NCBI RefSeq assembly: GCF_030247195.1
Contig: NC_080671.1
Location: forward strand, 82,458,370-82,522,369
DNA: 64,000 nt
DNA from: Topomyia yanbarensis
Lineage: Eukaryota; Arthropoda; Insecta; Diptera; Culicidae
Reading direction: 5' to 3'
A program made the translations under genes and the position numbers. Positions 11,230-20,154 of the stretch are shown here, in pieces (positions within the stretch are counted from its first letter, which is position 1; each line of letters opens with the position of its first letter). Below the pieces are notes generated by a model. That model made no database searches and was not told the DNA's origin. It saw nothing but the letters and a program-made list of their open reading frames with translations.

Positions 11230-13363
11230 TACAGGTCGTTTGTGGCACTTTTTATTAGAATAACAACTTCATGTGATTTGTTATTGGAACTGATAAAAGA
11301 TTTGTGATAATTAACAAAAAAGACTGTATAGTATTCGAAGCGGATTGTGTGATTAATCGCGGGCATAATCATTCGAATAATCAATGATCGGCATTGTTAG
11401 TCACAAATTGGCATTGAAACCGATTGATAATTTGAATATTAAGTGGAATTTCTGACATTCCAATCCGATTTGCGTAAGATAAGCCCCCGCGAAAGGCGCT
11501 CCAAGTTTCCCATTTACACTTCAGCTCGGGTCCTATACAGCCCGACGAACTTGAACTTGCACGCATCGCATCTGATTAAAATGCAAGCTACTATTGCACG
11601 TGTATTCCCCCCGTAACTGCGGCGGGTGCGTGATGATGGTCTCGTGCCACTGCAGACTTGTTTATAAGAGTTAGAGTGATAGACAAAAGCTGACCTTCGC
11701 GTCGCTTCTTCAAATCGGCGCGTCCTTTCGATGGCGACGACAAAATATCGAACGGGGTTTCACTCGATGGTATCATCGCACAACAGCGCATAAGATTGCA
11801 ACTTAAGCGTTTGATGTCCATCGATCGGCTGCAAAAAAGCAGCATGATTCGGAAAAAGGTTTGAGAAGAGCGTCTCTTCTTTAAGGTGCACGATTAGCCC
11901 TTAATCGAGGTGTCCTTACTTTGCCTCGAGGTGCTCAGGTTCGCTGTGCCACCGTAATACGAGCCAATGGCCTTGGCGGCAGAGATTGTGCGTCTCTCAC
12001 ATTCTTACATACTAAGGTATCAAAAAACTGGTAACATTGGAATTTAAGTGCTATAATTGACACGGGTATTGTTTGGACATGATATATCTAAACTTACGTG
12101 TTTTGATGAGAGGGTTACAGGTGAACACCAGGAATCATATGCGATCGCAATTAACCACTTCATACACGGTAAATAGTGACTTCGACCACATACAAGGCCA
12201 AATGTCGGTTGTCGATTGGTAGAGTGCTAGAGTCTTTCTTCTATTAACTACAGATTTCCACTCATTTTAATTGGCAAACGATTTAAGTCCATCATTCAGG
12301 CAAGCGCGAATAACTGAAGTGACTGATTCAATTGATCACCCTGTGCGGGTTATTGATTACAGAGCTGGAGGGTCCTTTCTTGATGAGATGAGTTAACCAA
12401 CCTTGGTGAAAATCATGGCTCTATTCAACTAGTATGCTAGAAGTCGAGGTATAATATTTATTGTTAAAAAATAGTTAATTCGTCTGCGTAACTCTGAGTT
12501 GATGTCTGAAGTTATATTATTATGGTCATATTTTCATTAAAATTGATTACTATGTAAGTGGTTTGAAATTTAATGTTTTTCAAACAAAGCCGAACATTGC
12601 AAAAAAAAATTGAAAAATAATGCAAGCAAACAAACCTTAGTTATATAATTTTTAATGGTAGCTAACATCAGTCATTGTACGTTTTTGTCCCATTGAAACC
12701 TGCTACTGATTTGAAAATTTTACACCGACGTATGAAGCGCTAAGCGTTGATTTCGTTAACACATTAAATATATCTTTGTGTTTCTGCGGGCCTATGAGTA
12801 ATGATTCTCATCAATAATGCGGTGTTTACTTATTTTGGAGTCTGAGGCTGACCCATCACGAACCGGTTAACTCTATCTTTGTAAAGCAGATCTCTATAGG
12901 TCGATCGAACACGAAATACTGGTTCTTAAACAACGGGCTGCAAATAATTTCACGCCTATTCGCTGCAACTATGCGACACTAATCTTTTCTTGCGGTGTCA
13001 TGTATTTACACTTCCGTAAAAAAGACGAACTGTCTGTTTGACAATTAATCTTAAAATTAGGTGTCGGTAGAACATTACCTGCATATGCCGATTGAAACTG
13101 GACACGAAAATTCCATAAATAAACAAGAAGCTTGGTACTATATCCCGCTGCGGAATGCAACCTTCTATTATCGACTCGGTCGCGCAGGGCAATTTAAGGA
13201 TTAGTGTTACTATCCTACTGATCACGAAGAGTCTTTCTTGGCTTAAAGGAAGAACTGACTAGACAGCCTTGATAGAAAACGCTTACAAAACACATCATCG
13301 ATGGCCTGATTGGAAGAGTATCAAGCAACTAAGGAATCTTTTATCCTTACATAGTACGATCAA
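11230..13363. other. unassigned sequence with a GC-richer patch
   Basis: No gene was recognised. The stretch 11,480-11,870 is GC-richer than its surroundings and could be an exon or regulatory segment of a host gene, but its frames (61 and 84 codons, minus strand) show no motif I know. The remainder is AT-rich. Confidence 0.35.
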
Positions 13364-13422
13364 AATTTAGGCGCAGTGCTAACGTAGTACTATATGTTCT
13401 GAGTAAGCACTGCGCCTAAATT
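13364..13422. repeat. 17-bp perfect hairpin
   Basis: AATTTAGGCGCAGTGCT at 13,364-13,380 is the exact reverse complement of 13,406-13,422, with a 25-nt loop. The arms are GC-richer than the neighbourhood. No TSD or longer element was seen around it. Confidence 0.75.
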
Positions 13423-14359
13423 GAACCCATTGAAAAATTCATGATGGCTTCTTCGAGGCAATCACCTCTTGGCTGAAATGACAGAGAAAAAATTAGCTTA
13501 AATAAATTAGAAAAAGTATGGTGATAAAATTACTGTCACCCAGCGAATTAAAGGACAGCAAACAGTCTCCAACACGGATTGCTTGTAGTTCTGAGATTGA
13601 CTGGCACCTTTTGTAATCAATTTTGCCATAATCCGCAACGTTCCTCTGATAGTTACTGTAAAAATAATAAAACATTTAAATATCAAATTGAATAGAAATA
13701 TTTAATTGATGGTTTATTCTGATTACAATCACTTCTTTCTGAAATTAGTTTTGCTATATCAAATTTCCTAGCATACATAATTATTTTAATTAGATAGGGT
13801 TCTACACAGTGAACACCAGAAACTTTACTGAGCTCTAAACTGGTAGACGCGGGAAAAAACTTCTATAGTACTCATTTTAGGGCAAATGTCTTAACAATTA
13901 TCAGTGAATTAGACAATTTGATGTACTAAACCAATCTACTGATTGTCCGTAAGGCGAATTAATTATTTCCAAAACTGATAAAACATAGGAAAAACATTTC
14001 AACTAGTGTAAATTTCAGGAATATTTGCATATTTTTTCAGACATTCTGATCAAAAAATTTGAAATTTTTTGGTCGATTCTAAAAATCTAATCAGAGTACG
14101 TAGCACACGTCAAACAAATCAATAACTGCTACAATTATTTCGTCGTTAGTCTGACTAAATTTTTACAGGCGCCGCACACCATGGTCATGGTCTTGGCAAG
14201 CTGATTCCACCAATTTTTTGTCCGACCAATCTCACTGCTGTTTTCTCCCCACATCTTCAGTTTTTAATTTAGTATCGTCGAATATGTCTATATATTGGAC
14301 GGAACCAATATCCACAATTTTCTGTATTCGACTCTGGGATGAGATGGATTCCATTATCG
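13423..14359. other. unassigned AT-rich sequence
   Basis: No gene, RNA or repeat boundary is supportable here. Confidence 0.4.
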
Positions 14360-14397
14360 TTCTACTATTGAAGCAAGTTCTTGCTTCAATAGTAGAA
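14360..14397. repeat. 18-bp perfect palindrome with 2-nt loop
   Basis: TTCTACTATTGAAGCAAG (14,360-14,377) is followed, after TT, by its exact complement (14,380-14,397). The flanks ATCG and TATCG partly extend the symmetry. Overlapping frames on both strands here simply mirror each other. Confidence 0.8.
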
Positions 14398-14779
14398 TAT
14401 CGTAACTTGACCATATCGTAACTTTACCGTCATGGGATTTTATGAAGGGTAAAATCCGTTTGTTGAGGCACACTATTTTATATGCTTCCGGATGCTTAGT
14501 CTTATCAGTTACAAAAATGCTGACTTTTTTGCCACAGGAACAATTCCCTTGCCAAATCATATTTATTTTGAGAATTTATCCGCGCAAACAAACTTTAATC
14601 TGCTAGAAACCGCGAGCACTAATCTTGTAAAATTAGAGCCCCGGGATTCATTTGAAATCAACTTTCTCATAAGTTGCATCATCGATCCAGACACATCAAT
14701 CAAATTTCGTCAGCACCTGTTGTTTAGGGCTACTCTGTTTAGTTGTATACTTGTTCGGTGACATTTCTAGACCAACATT

Positions 14780-15013
14780 TGAAAAGGGCAGAGGTCCAAA
14801 TGAGAGTATCTCTGTGTTTACTTTCTCTTTCGATTATTATGACGTCAACATAAAACTTTCCAACTTGTTTCAATAAATATTGAAAGGCTCTGATGTCGAC
14901 TAGCTTATTATGCTAAGAGTTAAGGAGCAAACGTAGAAGCGGTCGAGTTATTGACGGAAGAGAGAGTAAACAAAGAGAGTCTCGCATTTGGACTTCCGCT
15001 CTTTTTTCATGTT
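14780..15013. mobile_element. small MITE, about 230 bp
   Basis: The left end GAGGTCCAAATGAGAGTATC and following TTTACTTTCTCTTTC are matched in inverted orientation by the right end, whose complement reads GGAAGTCCAAATGCGAGACT then GTTTACTCTCTCTTCC. This is an imperfect terminal repeat of about 40 bp. There is no coding capacity. TSDs were not resolved. Confidence 0.65.
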
Positions 15014-15948
15014 GATCTAGATTTGAAGTCTTCTCGGAGATGGATTTGACCTAGGATGGGATCCGCCAGCTCTGTCCCCTGTTTTCGAACCAATTCTGAA
15101 CCAGTTCGTGATTGGTGGAAAGTGACACCAGCAGACGCTCGGCTTGGAAACTAAAGATACAAAAGGGCTGCTTGGAAGTGTTGTCAGATGTTGTGATATA
15201 AAACGCCCTAGTATAAAACATAAAACGACGATTGTGTACTGTTCTTTTTTTGTTTTTCGAGATTTCGCTTTCTTTCCATAACGTCCATCTGTAATTATGA
15301 AGTATCAGGCATTGTTTTGCGGACGAAATAAAACATACTATCCAGAACTTAAGTTCTACAGGTACCCGAGAGAGCCGGTAGCGCATAAATTACAGATCTG
15401 AAACTACTGATTTAAGATCTAGGATAATGCATGAATTATTAGTTCTTCCAAAAGATATGTTCCACTGCGACGAATTCAGAATAAAACTAATAAAGCGTTT
15501 CTTATTATTTCGCTTGAAGTCTGGTTTTATCAACCTCGTGCGTCTAATTTACATAAGCATGACATATGCGGCCCGACTTGTCAACTTTGATTTTTCCAGA
15601 AACGTGAAATTGGTTTATACGGAATATTTTAATCTGAACAAATTAGGTTTTGTACACAATCGAAAAAAAGCTAATATTTTGGGAACATTGTTCAGGAGGG
15701 GTGTGTCATTTTCAACAGGGATTAGCAAAATATAAGAAGGGGTGAAGAAAGAAGCCAGCTGACGGATCCTATCCTAGGATTTGCAGCACAGCTCAGCGTT
15801 CAGTTTTTTCGCCAAGGCTGCTTAGATCTTTGACGAATAAACTAAAGCTCAATTATGCTAAGTAACTTCCGTGTGTAAAGCGTATAAACATTTTAACTAA
15901 GATAGAGCTTCAGGCACCAACCCTATGCTGTGGTAAGATATTGGATAC
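15014..15948. other. unassigned AT-rich sequence
   Basis: It holds two frames of 111 (minus) and 102 (plus) codons that show no recognisable motif. I do not support either as a gene. Confidence 0.35.
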
Positions 15949-16665
15949 TGTAATGTTTAAATCCAATTGATACAAACATTACATTGACCCATTCATGCCC
16001 ATGTTGTTTGTGAACAACAACGTTTTTAAACAGCTTTAACTTTTGATTGAGGCGAGATTTGCTCACAAAATCAAGTAAGGCTCATTAAAGTGATTATTGC
16101 CTTTAATTTGAGTATTAACAGTTACAAGGATCAGCTCTAGAACTGAAGTTATTGCAATTAGTCTGATTTGATTCCGATGGAGCAGTGCTGCCAGAGACAG
16201 TTGCGTTGACGACGGAAAATTATTTTTTTCATATATCTTCGTAATGGTGCAATATTACTGAAAAATGATAAAACTTAGCAATTTAGACTGTAGTTGGGTA
16301 CGTTTTCCACGTAGTTGGACTATTGTAATTATTCTAGGAGAATTGTATTGAGCATTAGAAGGTAAAAAGTGACCAGCTTCTAGCACTGCCATGGAAGTAC
16401 TTATTTTTATGAAAATAAACTTTTCGTGTTTCTCGACCGCACCGAAAAATTGTTTTGAAACCCTAAAAACTAAAAAAAAGTTGGGCATGAAAGGGTTAAG
16501 GCGGGGCTGGTTGATGGAACTTCGGAACATGTCTGGCGCTGTATACGAAATGGGTCATCGGAAAGTCAATTGAGCTATCACCTACCTAAATCCGTTCACC
16601 AAGTTTTGCATGAATATGTTTGAATACATGCAAACAGCTAGTGGGAGTGGTTAACGCACACATAT
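15949..16665 (+). repeat. dispersed repeat, copy 1 (interrupted)
   Basis: This is the first of two direct copies; the second is at 58,316-58,555. Both begin with a hairpin region containing AATCCAATTGATACAAACATT. Both continue with AAGGCGGGGCT(G/A)GTTGATGGA, GAAATGGGTCATCGGAAAG and TCAATTGAGCTA, ending near GTTAAC(G/A)CACACA. Copy 1 carries an extra segment of about 510 bp (15,987-16,495) lacking in copy 2. Confidence 0.75.
15987..16495. mobile_element. MITE with ACCC(A/T)TTCATGCCCA ends
   Basis: The left end reads ACCCATTCATGCCCA and the right end TGGGCATGAAAGGGT, inverted repeats of about 15 bp. Comparison with the uninterrupted repeat copy at 58,316-58,555 gives the empty site ACAGTAAGG, so the insertion is real and used a roughly 3-bp T(T/G/A)A-like target. 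A 60-codon frame inside is fortuitous. Confidence 0.75.
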
Positions 16666-17975
16666 ATCTACTCAAATTCAATTTAATGTGGACTTTTCCA
16701 AATGTTGAGTTATATCTACTCAAATCCAATAAAAAGTGGACTTTTCCAAATTTTGAGTAACTTCTACTTATTTTCAATTAAATGTGGATTTTTCCAAATT
16801 TTGAATAACTTCTACTCATTTTCAATTAAATGTGGACTTTCCAAATTTTGAGTAATATCTACTCAAATCCAATTAACTATAGACTTTTCCAAATTTTGAG
16901 TAATATTTACTCAAATACAATTAAAAGTGTACTTTTCCAAATTTTGAGTAACTTCTACTCATTTTCAATTAAATGTGGACCTTTCCAAATATTGAGTAAT
17001 ATCTACTCAAATCCAATTAAATGTAGACTTTTCCAAATTTTGAGTAATATCTACTCAAATCCAATTACATGCGGACTTTTCCAAATTTTGAGTAATATCT
17101 ACTCAAATCCAATTAAAAGTGCACTTTTCCAAATTTTGAGTAGCTTCTACTCTTTTTCAATTAAATGTGGACTTTTTCGAATTTTGAGTAACTTCTACTC
17201 ATTTCAATTAAATGTGGACTTTTCCAAATATTGAGTAATATCTAATCAAATCCAACAAATAGTGGATTTTTCCAAATTGTGAGTAACTTCTACTCATTTT
17301 CAATTAAATGTGGACCTTTCCAAATATTGAGTAATATCTACTCAAATCTAATTAAATGTAGACTTTTCCAAATTTTGAGTAACTTCTACTCATTTTCAAT
17401 TAAATGTGGACTTTTATAAATATTGAGTAATATCTACTCAAATCTAATTAAACGTAGACTTTTCCAAATTTTGGGTAATATCTACTCAAATCTAATTAAA
17501 AGTGTACTTTTCCAAATTTTGAGTAACTATGACTTTTCTAAATTTTGTGAAATATCTACTCAAATCCAATTAAAAGTGGACTTTTCCAAATTTTGAGTAG
17601 CTTCTACTCATTTTCAATTAAATGTGGACTTTTCCAAATTTTGAGTAATATCTACTCAAATCCAATTAACTATAGACTTTTCCAAATTTTGAGTAATATT
17701 TAATCAAATACAATTAAAAGTGGACTTTTCCAAATTTTGAGTAACTTCTACTCATTTTCAATTAAATGTGGACTTTTCCGAATTTTGAGTAACTTCTACT
17801 CATTTCAATTAAATGTGGACTTTTCCAAATATTGAGTAATATCTACTCAAATCCAATTAAATGTAGACTTTTCCAAATTTTGAGTAACTTCTACTCATTT
17901 TCAATTAAAAGTGAACTTTTCCAAATTTTGAGTAATATCTACTCAAATCCAATTAAATGTGGACTTTTCCAAATG
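16661..17975. repeat. 48-bp minisatellite array, about 28 units
   Basis: Units are 48 bp (a few 47, one about half deleted near 17,527). Two subtypes occur: A with TAATATCTACTCAAATCCAA and B with TAACTTCTACTCATTTTCAA; both end in CTTTTCCAAATTTTGAG. Each junction is palindromic: TTGAGTA-(ATATC)-TACTCAA in type A. Blocks of units repeat (units 4-6 resemble units 21-23, including the rare CTATAG variant). Because 48 is a multiple of three, a 134-codon frame runs through part of the array; it is an artefact, not a gene. Confidence 0.95.
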
Positions 17976-18307
17976 TCTACACCCTTTTGAAAAATTTCTT
18001 TTGTATCAAAATATTGCAATTGTCAGAGAAAATCATGGAGATTCATAAACTGAGCACAAGTTCAATGTTTCGTTCGAATCGACCATGGTCATATTTTGTG
18101 GTCGGTCGGTTTCTCATGGAATCCCTCTAGAACAAATCAGTTAATAACTAGAATATTCCGGCTCGTATGAGCATTATCCAACATAAAAATGGAGAAAATT
18201 TTGGCTTCTGTTTGTTGGGGGTTGGCCGAGCTCAAGTTTGCCGCTTTAAGTTAAAACTGATGTACTCTAGAATATCCGTCTTTCAATATTCATATCTTTT
18301 GTTTCTC
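17976..18307. other. unassigned sequence before MITE
   Basis: No gene or repeat boundary is recognised between the minisatellite and the interrupted MITE. Confidence 0.4.
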
Positions 18308-18375
18308 TTAGTCATCCATAAATGACGTAGCATTATATGGTGGCGGGGGACTTTGCCTTGCATTACATACAAGTA
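18308..18375 (+). mobile_element. left part of MITE split by retrotransposon
   Basis: TCATCCATAAATGACGTAGC followed by ATTATATGG matches the left end of the complete MITE at 24,261. The match fades near 18,375. The right part of this copy is at about 23,880-24,176, beyond the retrotransposon. Confidence 0.75.
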
Positions 18376-18699
18376 AAGAGGAATGCCAATTTTCATTCAT
18401 AAACATTGCTTTTGTGAAAGTGAATATGGTAACTTGTGTGTACATAGTGCAGGAAGCAATCGCTTAAATTTGTGAGAAATACTTTGCTTTTCGTTGAAAA
18501 CTTTGTGGGCGCTAATCGCTAATCGGAATATCATTCAGATAGGTATAGTGTGTAGTCATACAGACTATTATTGTTCTGTGATTTTCGGATTTCATTTCGC
18601 TGCATCGGCTGGCTTTGTACGTTTCCCAGCAGCGAGGTGACGCAGTGTTATATTTTTTGTTTTGTCCCGCTTCTCCAGCTGTTGTTTAATTTGCCTATA

Positions 18700-20136
18700 A
18701 TGAGTGGCCTGTGTGCAAAGTGTACGGGCACGGTGAGTCTCGCCGAAGGTCTTGTACTATGCCTTTTTTGCGGCGATAAATACCATCAAAAATGTTCCGG
18801 GTTAACAAAGGCCATGGTAAATTGGGTGGCTGATAATGCAAGTCTTTGCTACAAATGTGCAAAATGTTTATCAACCCAGTCTTCTGGTGTGCAGGATGTC
18901 AGTTCGATAATCATTGAGTTGGATAAGAAAATGGAACAATTCGCTTCCATTTCTGAATCTCTCACTGATGCCCGAAAAAACATCGATGCACAGATAAACA
19001 TCGCAGTAGAAAACGGAATAGAAAAACTGATCAGGTCTTTCAACAACTCTCTCGAGAGTAAATTGGCTGGCTTGGAAAACAGTGTTGCCAAAAAGTTGGA
19101 AGATTTTAAAAGTTGTTTTAATGAAAATGTTAAGCGTGAAATTGAATTAGTTGGAATGAACAGAAAGAGGAATTTTAGTAATACGAAGGTTCATTCTGAA
19201 TCGGACGGGAATTCCAGTAGAAAACGAAAAATTTTGACGAATAAAGAAGATGAACCGATGTTAATTGAAATAGACGATGATGGAAATAATGACGAGGTTT
19301 TTGATAAAAATAGTAGAATTACTTATGCGAATGTTTTGTCGGGAGCTACAGGGACGAATAAAATTAGAACTAGAAGTCAAACGAAACGTAAGGCTCGCCC
19401 GGTCATTGTGATTAAACCAGTCGAGCCGTTGCAATCGAGTGACGACACGAGGAATGAATTAAAAAATAAATTAGATCCAAAGGTGCACAAAATTAGCAAC
19501 TTTAAAAACGGTAAAGATGGCTCGATTATTGTGGAGTGTGCAACTCGGGATAATATTGAATCGGTGAAAGAAAACATTGTAAGCAATCTGGGTGAAAAGT
19601 ATAATGCTGTTATACCGATACCCGGTAAACCGAAGATAAAAATAATGGGGATGAGTGATCGACACTCTGAAGAAGTCTTCATTGACTTATTGAAGAGTCA
19701 GAATGAGGGTATTCCGTTTGAATATGTTAAAGTTGTTGCCAATTTCCAAAATCCACGCTTCAAATATAACAAATACAATGTTATAATTGAAGTTGATAAG
19801 GACACTTATAGCAGCCTGATGTCAGCCCGTGCGGTAAACATTGGTTGGGATAGGTGTTCTGTTTTTGATGCCTTTAACGTGCTGCGCTGCTTCAACTGTG
19901 GAGAATATGGTCATAAGAGCACGGGATGCGTGAATAAAGAAACATGCTCCAGATGTAATGGAGCACATAGAACATCTGAATGCTCGTCAACGGATTTTAA
20001 ATGCGTTAATTGTATTAAAAAGAATAATGAACGTAAAATGAATTTGGACGTAAATCATGCGGCATTTAGTAAGCAGTGTTCAGTATATCGGAGACTGCTA
20101 GAATTGAAAAAAAGCAACGTTTGGTCAAGTGAATAG
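18700..20136 (+). CDS. retrotransposon ORF1: PHD finger plus zinc knuckles
   Basis: 478 aa from ATG 18,700. An upstream in-frame ATG at 18,571 would add 43 residues of leader-like sequence, but the PHD finger starting at Cys5 favours 18,700. The PHD finger (residues 5-55: CAKC, CLFC, HQKC, CYKCAKC) is followed by a helical, probably coiled-coil region (about 65-150). Next come a basic stretch with SRKRK and a central domain with NVIIEVDKDTYSSL. The C-terminal part has three zinc-knuckle-like motifs: CFNCGEYGHKSTGC (397-410), CSRCNGAHRTSEC (416-428) and a third starting CVNC at 435. This is the gag-like RNA-binding protein of the element and should form the RNP with its mRNA. It ends at UAG, followed in frame by CAA CUA and the ORF2 frame. 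Clade call CR1/L2-like is from general resemblance. Confidence 0.9.
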   Translation: MSGLCAKCTGTVSLAEGLVLCLFCGDKYHQKCSGLTKAMVNWVADNASLCYKCAKCLSTQSSGVQDVSSIIIELDKKMEQFASISESLTDARKNIDAQINIAVENGIEKLIRSFNNSLESKLAGLENSVAKKLEDFKSCFNENVKREIELVGMNRKRNFSNTKVHSESDGNSSRKRKILTNKEDEPMLIEIDDDGNNDEVFDKNSRITYANVLSGATGTNKIRTRSQTKRKARPVIVIKPVEPLQSSDDTRNELKNKLDPKVHKISNFKNGKDGSIIVECATRDNIESVKENIVSNLGEKYNAVIPIPGKPKIKIMGMSDRHSEEVFIDLLKSQNEGIPFEYVKVVANFQNPRFKYNKYNVIIEVDKDTYSSLMSARAVNIGWDRCSVFDAFNVLRCFNCGEYGHKSTGCVNKETCSRCNGAHRTSECSSTDFKCVNCIKKNNERKMNLDVNHAAFSKQCSVYRRLLELKKSNVWSSE

Positions 20137-20142
20137 CAACTA
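20134..20142 (+). promoter_or_regulatory. candidate stop-codon readthrough signal UAG CAA CUA
   Basis: ORF1 ends GAA UAG, and the two next codons are CAA CUA. This fits the UAG-CAR-YYA consensus established for tobamovirus-type leaky termination. ORF2 continues in the same frame without another stop, and its first AUG (20,209) lies downstream of the endonuclease catalytic Asn. A readthrough product would be 1,413 aa. This is a prediction from sequence only. Confidence 0.6.
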
Positions 20143-20154
20143 ACAAACGAGAGG

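Noticed and set aside
16830..17234. 134-codon frame with a 16-residue repeat
   Set aside because: It is the 48-bp minisatellite read in frame (48 is divisible by three); no start context or selection is visible.
16661..17975. Possible CRISPR array
   Set aside because: Units are contiguous without unique spacers and the context is a eukaryotic transposon-rich region.
18571..18699. Upstream ATG extension of ORF1 at 18,571
   Set aside because: The added residues are hydrophobic and unrelated to the PHD finger, which begins directly after the ATG at 18,700; it is more likely part of the leader.
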